NCBI GenBank assembly: GCA_020809705.1
Contig: CP085835.1
Span: 3,658,001-3,722,000 of the forward strand
From: Calonectria ilicicola
Lineage: Eukaryota > Ascomycota > Sordariomycetes > Hypocreales > Nectriaceae
Direction: 5' to 3'
DNA: 64,000 nt
The notes beneath the pieces are model-generated. The model saw only the letters and a program-made list of their open reading frames with translations. It did no database searches and was not told the DNA's origin. The position numbers were made by a program, and so were the translations under genes. This document shows positions 22,436 through 33,842 of the stretch, piece after piece; position 1 is the stretch's first letter; each line of letters opens with the position of its first letter.

Positions 22436-23532
22436 ATGGCTGACACACGGACACAAGCGCTCAACCCAGCGTTTCCCCAGTTTACCAAGTTACCAAAAGA
22501 AATACAGCAACGGATCTGGCAGGTAGCCCTCGAAGATGCCACCGTGGGCCGCCTTCTACCCGTGGTTGTGTACCATCAGCTCTTCGTGACGCATCATACG
22601 TGCTGGACCACCGAGGGCCGCTTCTGTGGCTCTCATGGCAAATGCTTGAGGCACACACCCAGGGCTCCGAGCCTCACTTCTAATTGCGTCACGGATGGTT
22701 ATTTTACCGTCGCAGACAAATTTCTGAGTGACCAAACTGAAAAGTCTTTTTTTCTTCATGCTCACCATCAGCCTCGTCTGCCGCGAAGCGCGCTCCCTCG
22801 TCATTAGACGCTACCCCAAGCTCATTCGCGTTTATCAAGCACGATGGAGCCCTGGTCTGCCAAGTCGGCTCGTGCGCTGCTGTCCCGTCACAGATGTACT
22901 TTTCATCACGGCCGTGCCTGACATGAGTCTGGGAACGCCTCACAAGAGCATTCCGAAGGCAGAGCGTTTTTTTCAGCAGCAGAAACAAGCTTTGGAGCAA
23001 ATCTTTCCGCGTAACCCAGGTCAATTCTCCAGTTATCGCAATATTTTGTCTACTTTTCAACATGTTGTGGCATACCATCTGCCACACGGGGAGCCCGAGG
23101 CAACAGCCGACGGCAGTCGACTTGTTCCAAAAGCGAGGGGCCTCTTGAATAATACAGATTTACACTGTCTGCTGCAATTTTTTGGGTCTCTAAAGTGGCT
23201 CCTAATCTGGCCCGATCCATCTCATTTCCCTGAGCTTGGAGAGACCCATCATCATCGACAATGTCAAGGATATTGTTTTGCCCCATCGTGGGAAACTGAG
23301 ACAACGTCTCGAGAATCTGATCGGCGAGACTAGAGAGTTGCTGACTTGGTACAATGAGGGAGCAGAAATTGGAAGGAATCACTTTGCGCCTAGCGATGAG
23401 AACTGGGCAGTTTCTCCAAAGCCCCTTGAGCGCATTGGCTGCTACGTCTCATCAAATTGGTCCCCAATGGACAAGTGCAGAAAACTGAGTTCGATGGAGA
23501 CGCGCCGCGTCAAGAAACCGACGCGCCATTAA
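22436..23532 (+). CDS. 2EXR-domain protein, frame-disrupted
   Basis: The ATG at 22436 opens MADTRTQ, followed by FTKLPKEIQQRIWQVAL, the start of the fungal 2EXR module (an F-box-like fold of unknown role). A second frame from about 22773 gives SLVCREARSLVIRRYP, the conserved VCRESR segment of the same family, running to FFGSLKWLLIWPDP. A third frame from 23236 gives RPIIIDNVKDIVLPHRGKL and TRELLTWYNEGAE, again family-like. The frames are collinear and all needed for one protein, so this is one gene. No intron with good borders joins frames 1 and 2; candidates GTGCTG at 22600 or GTACCA at 22570, both to AG at 22771, keep phase. For frames 2 and 3 only a 40-nt intron (23195-23234) fits. Either unusual introns or two frameshifts; I lean to a decayed gene. 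Confidence 0.5.
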
Positions 23533-24029
23533 TTAGGTGGGTCTACAGAAGAGCTTAACATACGATGTGCACTATTCCCCTTTTGGATAGCGACTGTGAA
23601 AATGTTGGTGTAGGGTAGGTGCATTTCATGAGTGTTGATGTGTCCATTTCTTTTTTGCATTTAACTACGTTAATTTATGTACCATTTAGAGAATTTAGTC
23701 GGTTGATATATTGGATTTTGACAAGTTATATTGTTTGCGTTACGAAGTCTGAAGTTAGCAATGCGGGCTGCACAATTCACCTTCACCAAGAAGTTGGAGT
23801 AGTATTATCCAATATGAATATGGTGAAGATAAATGTAATTGTTCACCTAAATTCAATCAAGAATATAGATAGATTAATCACGGTTAAGCCATAAGATGTT
23901 TGTGCAAAAAGCGATGCAACTACTTTGGAGCGACTGGAGGATGTCATCAGGCTAAGACATTTGACAAAGAAAAAAAGGAGCACTTTGAGTTGCTAGCTCG
24001 AACAAACAAGTGCTGAAAGTCAAAAAGAG
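23533..24029. other. Intergenic, nothing supported
   Basis: AT-rich; a 91-codon frame (23619-23894) has no features. Confidence 0.45.
24022..24026 (-). terminator. RNA polymerase III terminator of tRNA-Gln
   Basis: Five consecutive T on the minus strand, four bases past the tRNA 3' end. Confidence 0.75.
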
Positions 24030-24101
24030 AGGTCCCGGGGGGAGTCGAACCCCCGCTGGTGGAATCAAAATCCACAGTCATAACCGTTAGACCACGGGAC
24101 C
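24030..24101 (-). tRNA. tRNA-Gln (UUG)
   Basis: 72-nt minus-strand cloverleaf without intron. Acceptor stem GGTCCCG pairs with CGGGACC; anticodon stem GTGGA/TCCAC encloses the loop TTTTGAT, so the anticodon is TTG (glutamine). The T-arm GGGGGTTCGACTCCCCC is intact. Pol III terminator follows directly. Confidence 0.95.
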
Positions 24102-24836
24102 ATCTTGTACCCAAGTTGGTTGATCACGTGGGTCGTATTTGAGATTAAGTCGCACAGCTTGCCTTAGTTCGGACGAAAAGTGGGGCTGGCACAAGCACCA
24201 AACGGTTCTTCGCCCTTCCTGGTCGGCAAAACCAGCTGTGACAACAGACTTCCCCTCTTCATCTCGATGAGAATAAGAGTTGTTTCATTTCTCTCAGCAT
24301 CCGAAATACTTCTCCACTCGTCACTGTCTCGCATAGAGACAAAGGAAGCCTAGAACAAGTGCACAATTCGCTTTAGAACACACTCATACTCTTGGAACAG
24401 ACAATATTCTCTGTCATTCCCCGTTGTTTCTTGGAGTCGTATGCTAATTAATATATGGTTTTATTTTCTCTGTAGTCGCCCTTTCCATTCAGAGTAAGGA
24501 CAGCCCGCTTATACGGTCGCCCAGAAATAAGATTGCGTTTTGCATACCTTGCCCAGTCGTCTGCTGTGGGGATGTCCTCTCCCGCGCAGCGATTGACGAG
24601 TAAAAGACAAGCGTTCAGTGACAATCTTATTCCATCATCATGTCTCGTTGAAAAAACAAAAGATTGAAACTATCGGGTTCGATAATGATGTCTGCTAGAA
24701 GCCTAGAGATACAAAGGTGGTAGATACAAATTGTATTCAACAACTTGCATGTGATTTGCCTGATCAAGAAACAATCACCAGAATATGGTCAGAAAACACA
24801 CTCGTATTACATTTAGCTAATGATAAAAAAAAGATA
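24102..24836. other. Intergenic, nothing supported
   Basis: No frame of interest between the tRNA and the next gene end. Confidence 0.5.
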
Positions 24837-25899
24837 CTATGAAAGGTCCGCCACGTTGTTAACAATAGAGAATAAAGGAACCGGGAAACTAGGCTTTCCT
24901 TCAATTGCTGAGCCAGTTTCGACAGCTATGACTGGAGAATTCCAGAGGATTGTCATCTCCATCTCCTTGGATCTAGCGCTGGGATGTTTGGAGTGTTGAA
25001 CATCTGCAAGCGTGAATCCAGGCCCAATTCTGGCAACAGTAAACCCCAAGTTTTCCTGAAATTCGCGCAGAGAACTGCTTGCCTCTTCGGATATCTTAGT
25101 TGATTCATAACATACATCTTCAAACTCATCGTAACAACGGGGTTCGGAGGGGAAGATCACATGAAGACTGCCAGCTTGTCCTTTGTTGTCTCCCTTTGTC
25201 AATATTTCTGAAACCAGCATCAATCCGGTATCGACATCTTCGTTCGAGAGGCTAATGAAGATTTTCCCTGTTCCAAACACGTTAACCAAGATACATTGGA
25301 TACGACGTGAATGATTATGACGACTCACCCAATGGTAAAAACAGAAGTGTAAACTTTTGGGCTTTGCCATATCGTATAGCAAGACAAGCCTGCGAATTTG
25401 GGACCATTCCGTGTTTCTCCCATATTTCTTGTTCAATGTACGATGCAACGAATGGTCGACCATGAACTTGAAGCAGAAGTTGATTTCCCTTGTACGTTCT
25501 ATCCATAGCCCACCGATTGTTGGATTTCGCTCGCGCAGAATGGTATAGTCTTGAGTGGAGGTTTCGAAGCGCGTCATTTCTGTGTAGCCAGTTCGCTTTC
25601 TTAAGATCGATGGCTAGCTCATATGGAGCGAAATTAGGCATTTCAAACGCTTGTTTCTGTTGATCGATCTTCCATTTCAGATATTTTAAGGTTTCTTGGA
25701 GGTCGCCGCCGAACCTTGCCGTTAGTTTATCGATAAAAATGGATCCTTCTTCGGAGCTCTCGATAGAGCAATCCTCGTATTCCTCCCTGAGTCGCTCATA
25801 ATGGTCCTCGTACGGGGGCATGAGGCAATCAGTCAGGACTACCCCGGACGCAGCATTGGAGGCGGTGGCCTCCTGAGGGTCTTTGATACCATTTCCCAT
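24837..25899 (-). CDS. Hypothetical protein, 333 aa
   Basis: Two exons: 25329-25899 and 24837-25267, with a 61-nt intron (GTGAGT..CAG, phase 1) that joins LLFLPLG to KIFISLSNED cleanly. Start is the ATG at 25899 (MGNGIKD); the upstream open part has only a TTG. No family recognised. The N-terminal third is acidic (EDHYERLREEYEDCSIESSEEG). The second half alternates predicted strands and helices (FTLLFLPL, GLMLVSEIL, GSLHVIFP, GFTVARIGPGFT, MTILWNSPVIAVETG). MGNG at the start could be N-myristoylated (Gly2), which would place it at a membrane; this is inference from the MGxxx pattern. No signal peptide or membrane helix. Confidence 0.65.
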
Positions 25900-26254
25900 A
25901 TTCCTAGGAACTTTGAAACGTCCCGAGGGCCCCTGGAAATAAATAGTGCGGGGGTTGTGTGGAGATGAGTCAAGCAAGTTTGCTTGCGTGGCGATGGGCT
26001 TGCTATGACTCAAAAAGTGCGGGGGTTTATGGTGGCACAATCATGTGCCCAACCACGTGAATTTCGTAGGACTGTTTGCACACCAAAAAAAAGGGTTTAC
26101 CTGGAGGCTAGTAATTTTTCTAGCATACCTACAACCCCCCAAAAATGAATGAAAGCATTCGGTTTTTGAGTAGTGCCATTTAAATACACGTCAAAGGACT
26201 TTGCCGATGTTCAACCACAGGGTTTCAGCATATCACGGACTAGCTTATTCTAGC

Positions 26255-26671
26255 CTACCAACTAAACAAACTGTGAGATCGGCAGCTGTAATACAAAGTG
26301 GTAATTGCAAATGTCGCGATTATTGACTTGTTTTTAGGCCTGATGGGCTCGGCACATAATGGGAAGTGTGGATCCTTACGGTGGTCTATCAGTCGTGTGA
26401 CAACCAAAGCACCACATTTGTAAGGGGGAAAACATGGCTGAACTTCGGTGATGCCTTTTGTAGGAGACACCTTGTATACATTCGAAAATTCCCTTCCTTC
26501 TTGTGATAGATAGTACTTGTAGAGTTGGCGAAACCAGCGCTCACTGATCAAATCATACAGGAAAGCCAAGGACAGAAACTGGGGGCCCAGAAACTCTTTA
26601 CCACCCACTCCGAATGGTGCTGGTGAATTAATAGCTGGCTGACTAAGTTGGGATATGTTTTTTGTTGCCAT
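26255..26671 (-). CDS. Possible hypothetical protein, 139 codons
   Basis: Open frame from the ATG at 26671 (MATKNISQLSQPAI). Contains LGPQFLSLAFLYDLISERWFRQLYKYYL, which looks like real amphipathic helices, but no family is recognised and there is no intron or signal peptide. It is divergent from the gene at 26866. Could be chance. Confidence 0.3.
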   Translation of the reverse strand: MATKNISQLSQPAINSPAPFGVGGKEFLGPQFLSLAFLYDLISERWFRQLYKYYLSQEGREFSNVYKVSPTKGITEVQPCFPPYKCGALVVTRLIDHRKDPHFPLCAEPIRPKNKSIIATFAITTLYYSCRSHSLFSW

Positions 26672-26865
26672 CAATCGTTACACCTTCTGCACCCAGCCCA
26701 TGATGGCTGGCTGAAATTGAAAATTTTTTCCGCAGCATCATGGTCCTTCATTTTCACTAATTTGAGCATTATTCATGCCCGGAGCTCGGACTTCAACTAC
26801 GAGCCGCGCAGTGCCCTTGCGCAACAGGATCAATTCATCCAGCAAGGCTATCTTAATTGTCGAAA

Positions 26866-28241
26866 ATGTCATCCAGCGACTGGAAATCCAGCATAAATCA
26901 GCTTGCTACACTCTTGCAGAATGAAGAAGGTGTCGAAACTGCCTTGCGGATTCTTCTTCAAAACCATGATCATGTCCCTTCAGCTATATATGCGATACCT
27001 GCCAAGGATATCAAGAAGCTTGAAGGTGAGGATCCATGTCTCTCATCTGAGACTATAATCGAAGTACTGGATCAGATCAGCGATGATATACAAGAAGTTA
27101 TGTGGGATTATGGCTGGGATCCAGAAATTTGGCAAGATGTCAAAGCCCTCTTGGATTTTCAGATTCGAAAATTGTATCCCAGCTTTGTGAAGCATCTGGC
27201 AAAAGCTTGCCGAGTCGGTAAAAGACGGGAGAAAATTATTAAAAGAGATTCCCCGCGAAAGAACATCAAAACATATGAAGAACTGGCACAGTACCTGGAG
27301 AAGAAAATGAAACTTGCCCAAGATTCACTATTGATTTTTGAGACCCAATCAAAGCTACTCCGGCCCTACCAGACCAACATTATGGGACGAGATAAAGAAA
27401 GGGTACCTGGAAAAGCTTTCAGAGAGTTGATCATTGCGAACGAGATAACTCTACACAAACGGGAAATCTTTGACCTAATTGCAAACGCCGACTCGGAGGG
27501 ACCCCTTCCAGACGTCTCGTGCAGTAAGTGAGCCAACTAATACAAAAGAAAAGCCACCATCTGTGATAGGGACTGATGTTATAAGCAGTATTACATGGAT
27601 ATCTTCCCAAGTATTTCAGAGCAAATAATCTTGGGTGCAGCTGGCTGTCTAGAGTCTTGGTCATTGTTGTAGATCCGGAAAACGACGCGGTATTTACTGG
27701 GGGCACGAAACCGATTCAGTACCCCCCCAAAACAAGGACTTCCACTGCTAAACGGCTGCTTCGTCAGATGGCGGAAAATACTTGTCAGCAACGCCTAGGA
27801 CGAAGATTCTGCGACATTATCAATCAGTGCTAACTCAAGTTTTGTGAACAGCGTAAAAAGCATCTCCTGGGCGTTCGATTGGATGAAAAGAAAAACGACG
27901 ATATCGAGGTCCTCCATACATCTGTTTCGACATCATGGGAGAAATGCGGGCCCCATTCTCGCATTCATCCTTACCGCAACGTGCTATCTTGTTGGGCATA
28001 TTCTGGAATAGACTTCGATCCTCAAGCGCCGTGTATACGATGTACGTATCTCTACTCAGCATGGAATCTGGCACACAAACCCAGTACGGCAGATGAAAAA
28101 AAGAAGCACCTGGAGTCTGCATTTCATATGCGAATGGAGCATCATAAAAACCGAGATCCGCCTTGGATGTATTGTGCTGAAACTGTCGCTGCTGCCCAGC
28201 TCTTTGCCATTAACAATCTCACTATGTTACTTAGGGATTGA
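26866..28241 (+). CDS. Hypothetical helical protein, about 382 aa (tentative 3-exon model)
   Basis: Start is the ATG at 26866 (MSSSDWKSSINQL). Exon 1 (to 27523) ends in a consensus donor GTAAGTGA with a CTAAT branch point behind it; exon 2 is 27589-27689, exon 3 27852-28241. The first 200 residues are helical and charged (EVLDQISDDIQEVMWDYGWD, YEELAQYLEKKMKLAQDSLL). Exon 3 has a Cys/His group (CWAYSG, CIRCTYLYSAW, MRMEHHKN, MYCAE) that might bind metal. Intron 1 is well supported; intron 2 (27690-27851, GTATTT..CAG) is my choice among several and rests on an acceptor with CTAAC just before it. If intron 2 is wrong, exon 2 runs on to a stop near 27832. Family unknown. Confidence 0.5.
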
Positions 28242-29599
28242 AGGATGGTAAGCAGAAGTCGATGGAAGTTGGGGGGCAAGTTTGGAGTATCGATGTTAGA
28301 TGTTGTCTAAAGTTTGTAGACTCCAAAAATTAGACATGTAACTAAATTGTCTAATCCAATCCAGTGATCAGTTCGACCAAAATCGCGAGTAAGCGGCTGA
28401 TAAAAAGTAAATTATGGTCTCGAAATGTGATTTGATCACCCTTGACAGAAATTTTGGCGTGATATGACAAGCGTACATTACGGCGCGGCCTATTCGTGTG
28501 CAATATAATGGGTGCCCACAGGGTGTGTTGTATCAATAGATAGCTACGGCTCCTTGTGCATTGAGTTGGAAATTGATGCTCTTGATTTCTCACTATGGAA
28601 GGGATCTAGCTGAGTCTCTTATAGCTGTAGCTGCTAGCTGTAGCTGCTAGCCGCAGCCGGTTTTCCTATCTAAGGTTAAAGCTATTCCCGGCTCGGCGGC
28701 CCTAGCTACTAGTTATCTGATACGGCCGGCGGCGGCCTCTAGCTGTGTTCGTAATGGTCAGATAAGCCGGTCACCGTTGTTGACGGTATTTGTATGTGAA
28801 ATCGGGCTGTGTGCAGCCCGGGGCCGGTCTGTTTGATCTTGCCGTTACTGTGTTGTTCGGGCTAGGCTATTGAGGCTATCTACAGTGTGTGACATGTTGT
28901 TTGCGGCGCGACGTGCGCGCTGCAAGGATGCTGAACGAGTCCCACCTACATACGCAAATTTATATGCTCCAATCCTAGATGGCCATCATGAAAAAAGAGA
29001 GGGAGAGAGATCTTGAGTCGGAATACGCATATAAATATATCTCATTTTATCAGGAGTTTTACTAGAATTTAGGCATCGCGAGCGCAGCTGATAAAACTCT
29101 CTGAAAAGGATAAATATGCATCAATAAAAGAACGCCATCAAAGCCAACTGGCTTGAGGAAACACCACCTAATTTAATCTTGCAGAATTGGAAGCGTGGAA
29201 AGAATGAAGCGGGCTCCAAATTGCTTCCGAACTTTGGCGATCACATTTTAGGACAAGATAAGTAGGAAGAATGAATCTTATAAGAGTGAACTATTACCGT
29301 TTTTAGATAATTAGCTATGGTTCGTTAAAATCCTTTCTAGTCATGAGATATGTATTATAACATATTTTTATTTTACTTTTGTATTGTGTTTGTCTTTTTA
29401 TCTAAGACACACAATTCCATCCCCAAAAGGTCATTATAGGCTCGTTACAAACAATGTATTTTAAGACCAACATCTGAATCAAAGATACAGACTTACTGAT
29501 TGTTATTGAATTCGAAAATTAAGCTGCTTGTATGGACAAACACCAGCAGCTGAACGAGAGAACTTTTGGGGTCACCTATCGACACCATTGGCAACAACA
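28242..29599. other. Intergenic with GC-rich, internally repetitive patch
   Basis: No gene supported. 28620-28920 is much richer in G and C than its flanks, with CGGCGGCGGCC-like runs and a short tandem repeat, possibly a decayed repeat element. The rest is AT-rich. Confidence 0.45.
28623..28648. repeat. Short tandem repeat, 13 bp x 2
   Basis: AGCTGTAGCTGCT occurs twice head to tail and is followed by a partial third copy (AGC). It borders the GC-rich patch. Confidence 0.7.
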
Positions 29600-29684
29600 T
29601 CCGATGTGGTGTAACGGTTATCATTCCGCGTTTTCATCATGGAAACGTACCGCGGCGACCGGGGTTCGACTCCCCGCATCGGAG
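29600..29684 (+). tRNA. tRNA-Glu (UUC) with short intron
   Basis: 85 nt. Acceptor TCCGATG pairs with CATCGGA, discriminator G; D-arm GTGTAACGGTTATCA and T-arm CGGGGTTCGACTCCCCG are close to yeast tRNA-Glu. Between the anticodon stem halves CCGCG and CGCGG lie 20 nt instead of 7, implying a 13-nt intron after position 37; the anticodon is then TTC (glutamate). Intron bases GGAAA can pair with the anticodon region, as in known nuclear tRNA introns. Confidence 0.9.
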
Positions 29685-30892
29685 ATAACTAGCGGCTGCT
29701 AAGCTTTTCTTTTTTACTTGTCTGTGTTTTTTTGTTTTGTTTCCTTTTGATCTGATGAGGTTGGTAAAGGGTTGTGGGCGTGGGTCCTGCCCTGGAGGGC
29801 GGCCGTGACCATCTGAGGCCAACATGACCGTTGATCAAGAATTATTTTCAAAGTCTTTTCGCTTGGCAGTTTAGATGAAATGTTTTTGAGATGGATGTAG
29901 ACTATCAAAGGCACTAGGTAGTCTGACTGTGACAATGACGGTTGGATCAACTCGACGTGTCTTAGGCCCCGTGTCGCCCAAATTTAGGTACACATAATGC
30001 CAATTTAGGCGCCGACACCATATGCCTGTTTTACAACCTGTACTGACCGCCATAAAAATCATCGGGGGTAGAGCGGAAGGAACGGGTAGCAACTGGTCTG
30101 GCGGCTCCAAACTGATCACCAGGGCCAAGGTGGGTCGGTCGACACGGGTGGCACAGCTGCTTGGCAATAATAATTATTGGAAATCTAAATAAATCCCTTC
30201 AAGATTTAACTGAGAAGGCAACATTTCCAATGTAATGTACTTAATGGCCCTTGCAAGTAGTGATATAGACGCTTGTGATTGATGCGATTTTGACATCTGA
30301 TCACCCTCTTCATGTGAGGCAAAGCTGGCAACTCCATACGAAACTGTGAAGTGGGTCAAATTGATCAAAAATTCTTGGATCGTAGGTAAAACGTGTGTTG
30401 GATTGGGTAAATGTCGGAGAGCCTACTCCCTCTTCGCGGTTATTACGAATATCTAGACGAAATCAAAGCGTGCGTTCTCCAAGTCTACGTTACATGATTT
30501 TCATGCAGAACTCGCAACACATCCCAAGCACCTGTAAGATTACAAGATGTCATGAGCCTGATCTCCCCAAAAAGAGTTCGTTTTTCACATTAGAGAAAAT
30601 ACTCAATGTTGGGTGCCCCGCTAGGCTGAGGGTTTCAGTGATCGTTTTGCTGTAGTCTAATATTAGGTTTGCGTTGCATAGAAACTTAATTTTGCATAAT
30701 CGGCGACTCTAATGGTCCGGGTAATTAATAGACGATTGCCCGCTTAGGTAAGATATACATATTTGAAAATCATGTACATAAGGCATTTCTTTGATCTTAT
30801 GAACATTGGATATAAACAACTTCCGCTCTTTCAACTTATTCTGAATACACTCATTATTATTTACGACATCCTGTCACAGAAATATCATCAAA
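29685..30892. other. Intergenic, nothing supported
   Basis: Several short frames without features. A TATAAA-like element (GGATATAAAC, about 30808) lies 85 bp before the next gene and may be its TATA box. Confidence 0.45.
29705..29715 (+). terminator. RNA polymerase III terminator of tRNA-Glu
   Basis: T-rich run (TTTTCTTTTTT) about 20 bases past the tRNA 3' end. Confidence 0.7.
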
Positions 30893-31208
30893 ATGAAGTT
30901 CACAGTTGCCCTTACTGTCATCTCTAACATCATTGGAGCCGGATTGGCATCTCCCACTTCTAACTCACCCGCAGTTTTTCATCATTTCGATGAACGCGGA
31001 GGCTGCTTGGCTTGTGGAAGTACATATGGTGGCGTAAGTAGGAAGAAACTGAGCAAATATTGCGAGACCTTACTGATCAAAATGTGCAGACTTGCGAGGG
31101 ATGCAAGCCTGAGTGCATACACCTTTGCCGGGTGAGTTACCCGAAAAGAAAAAAAAGAATTCTGTTATTTGAAGCATCTCATTAATATCATTGTACATTA
31201 CTTAGTAA
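30893..31208 (+). CDS. Small secreted cysteine-rich peptide, 61 aa
   Basis: Exons 30893-31033, 31090-31131 and the stop codon at 31206-31208 after a second intron (31132-31205). Both introns have consensus donors (GTAAGT, GTGAGT). The product has a signal peptide (FTVALTVISNIIGAGLA), a short linker, and a 26-residue tail with six Cys spaced C-x2-C-x7-C-x2-C-x3-C-x3-C (CLACG, TCEGC, ECIHLC). If intron 2 is retained the tail gains a basic PKRKKR segment and ends 18 codons later. Size, secretion and six regularly spaced Cys suggest a disulfide-stabilised extracellular peptide, such as an effector or antimicrobial; which cannot be told. A TATA-like element lies upstream. Confidence 0.7.
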
Positions 31209-31549
31209 ATGCTCGAGTTATGGTGATGGACATGAGAGCTTCTGGTGGCTGCATGAAGCTCATTGGTGTCCAAGCTTAGCTTATTACTAGCGGGCTATTT
31301 ACCCTTCGATTACATCAACATATTAGTGTGATATAACTTTTACCACAATCTATAAATTAAATCTAGAAAACCTTCATCAGTTTTGATCTCTCCTTCAAAT
31401 AGATCAACCTTGAGATTGCCATCTCGCGTGAACGCTGTGATATGTCAATAGTGTCTATGATTAGATAGAAATAATTTGTACCTAAAGTTGCTAATTAAAA
31501 ATAACATACATAGCTTGCTATACGTGTTGAGGACAGCCATTCGAGTCTA
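31209..31549. other. Intergenic between convergent genes
   Basis: AT-rich 3' region, nothing else seen. Confidence 0.5.
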
Positions 31550-33302
31550 TTAAAATCCCTCCCATTTAACAGCTGCCGAGTCCTTGATCTTGAAACCAGT
31601 TGATCGTAGATCCTGAAAGACTTCATGGGGATCGTACTTTTGTGCGGTGGCCTTGAGGAATTCGACAGCCTTGTATCCATACTGTTTTATGGGTGTTTGG
31701 TCACCAAGTGCATAGTTTATGTACTCCCAGTTTTTGTTCAAGCCGGTATGTCGGGCATATTCGTTCATAGCATCCCTGAATTCTGTCAATAAGGGACCAA
31801 GCTTTTTGTGCGTCTCTGCCGTATCGGCATTAAGTGTTATCAGCACTAGATAAACCGGCCCAGAGGATGTGATGTCATCTAGGCCAAGAACATTACCCCC
31901 CGCATTGTGTGAATGAGCTATCATGGATGCTGTGATTGGGTTCCATTGCGAAAATAAGCTAAACTTAGCACCTGGAGCCGCCAGTTTCATTTTATTATAA
32001 TACTCCGTATGTATTACTTTGGCAGACCTGAGGATTCGGATATCGCACGAGAACATTGAGGTTGTCCAGGTAGTACTGATATATTTAGCACGGATCAGCA
32101 TGGGTAGCCTGGAAACTCTTACTGCATACGTGTTGCCTTCTTAGGCCCAGTGATCTGATGAGCCAGCTTGGACATGGTGCCACTGGTGATTGTATGAGTC
32201 TCGGTTTTAGACGCAAAGAATCCAGTAAAAGCCGGCGGAATTTTGATGCTGTCAGCATTTAGAAGTTCTGCGTGTACTCTATGCACTTCCTGATATGAGT
32301 ATATTCCAATGCTGGCCTGTAATGAAGGATCTTCATCCATTGTATTAATATAGTTTATGTGTTCTTTAAAGATTGCATCGTCCTTGGTGCTATCATAGGT
32401 TAGATAATGGCTGTGCATTTTGTTCGATGGAATGATCTCTACAAATAATGAGTGTTATTAAAATGAAAGGTAGATAGGCTGTGCTGTGCTTACTCATATC
32501 AAATCTTGTGACGAATCCAAAATTTCCCGAACCACCTTTGAGAGCTTTCCATAAATCAGGATTGCTGTCCTCATTGGCGTTGATAGCTTCGCCACTAGCA
32601 AGGATAACTCGGAAATTAGTTACTGTATCACAGGCCAATCCGTATGCGTTACTATAGAATGAATACTGAATGATGACCGGAAAGTTAGCCAGCCTGTTGT
32701 GAATTCCTTTGAACAATATTCACTTACGCCTCCACCAGTCACAAAGCCACCAAGAGAGACGGCTGATGATCGTGGGCCAACTATGGTGACATTGAATTGG
32801 TCCAAAAACTTATAGATCTCTCCCGAAGTCGCGCCCGGTTCTATCGATACAATCTTGTTGGTGCGATCATAGCTAATGACATTCATGCCCCCTGCAATTG
32901 TTAGACTTAGATTGCGCAAAATGGGTCTACTGAACTTATCATACCAAAGTCAATGGTTACGCCATCTTTTACACCATTTGAACCCTTCCATGTGGCGTGC
33001 CCGCCACTCCGAATGCCAAATGGACAATGCTGCTTAGAAATGACTCCAGCAATCTTGGACACATCCTCATCATTTTGGGGCATCACCATACACCAAGGCT
33101 CCTGTGCTGCGAAGACAGTGTGATAAGTCCGTAGCCTTGCGTGGTACTCGACATCTCCAGGATAGTACACTCTTCCGGTCAACTGAGGGATGGAAGCTAA
33201 CGCATCGCACTGTTTGCATTAGCCATGAGCCAGACGCAAGGTAGACTAGCTTACGCATGAGTGGGCAGACGATGGAGCTTGAACGCTGAGAAACATCCCC
33301 AT
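31550..33302 (-). CDS. FAD-linked oxidase, berberine-bridge-enzyme type
   Basis: Six exons on the minus strand: 33255-33302, 32945-33209, 32728-32891, 32494-32665, 32123-32438, 31550-32075; 496 aa, all junctions in phase. The PCMH FAD domain is clear: CPFGIRSGGHATW, in which His87 is the usual covalent FAD attachment site; GPRSSAVSLGGFVTGGG; YGLACDTVTNFRVILASG; and KGGSGNFGFVTRFDM. The second covalent Cys of bicovalent members is not present at its usual place, so a single FAD link is likely. The C-terminal NWEYINYALG and YDPHEVFQDLRSTGFKI match the BBE C-terminal motif. These enzymes oxidise varied small molecules with O2, often in secondary metabolism. Most are secreted; from the first ATG (MGMFLSVQAPSS) no clear signal peptide is seen, so a further 5' exon may exist. 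No biosynthetic core gene lies nearby. Confidence 0.88.
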
Positions 33303-33842
33303 TTTGGTTATTTGATTGAACAATGGGACATGAAAGGAAAGTATTGTGGCTAAACATAGACCGAAAGTATGGGATGGGCAGAAGGCAGGTATACCAAGGA
33401 ATTCAAAGGCATAATCTTTAGGAGGTGCGAAACACAATAAACATCGAGAATGGAATTAAGGTGGAAATTTCCACAAAATGCCCACAAGCTTGGAATGAAG
33501 CCTAAGACATTTTATAGGGCATCTGAACCTCAAGGGTGACACCCTCCCTTGTAACATGCTTGGGCTGACCCTTTATAATCGTTGGAGAACAGGTAAGACA
33601 TACGTTCCTAAATGAGAAATTTCCCTGAAACAAGGTATGATTAGGACATTAACAAGGGAATGGTAGTGTCCTGTAATGAAATGGAAATGGCCAATTCCGT
33701 TGATCCCTTTGAGCCAAGACTTTCAGAATTTGCTGAGACCACTGTGTTAGTCTCTGTAAGAAATTTATTTGAGGACCCCCCTGGACCTCCCCACTTGATC
33801 CTGACACGTCAGTTCACTTTTACACTTCATTCATTTACCAAC
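33303..33842. other. Divergent promoter region
   Basis: Separates the FAD oxidase (-) and the secreted protein gene (+). An in-frame upstream ATG at 33660 would add 61 residues to the latter but bury its signal peptide. Confidence 0.5.

Noticed and set aside
29637..29825. 62-codon minus-strand frame with GESNPGRRGTFP
   Set aside because: It is the antisense of the tRNA-Glu gene.
31550..33302. Secondary-metabolite cluster around the FAD oxidase
   Set aside because: No PKS, NRPS, terpene or DMAT synthase, and no pathway regulator or transporter in the window.
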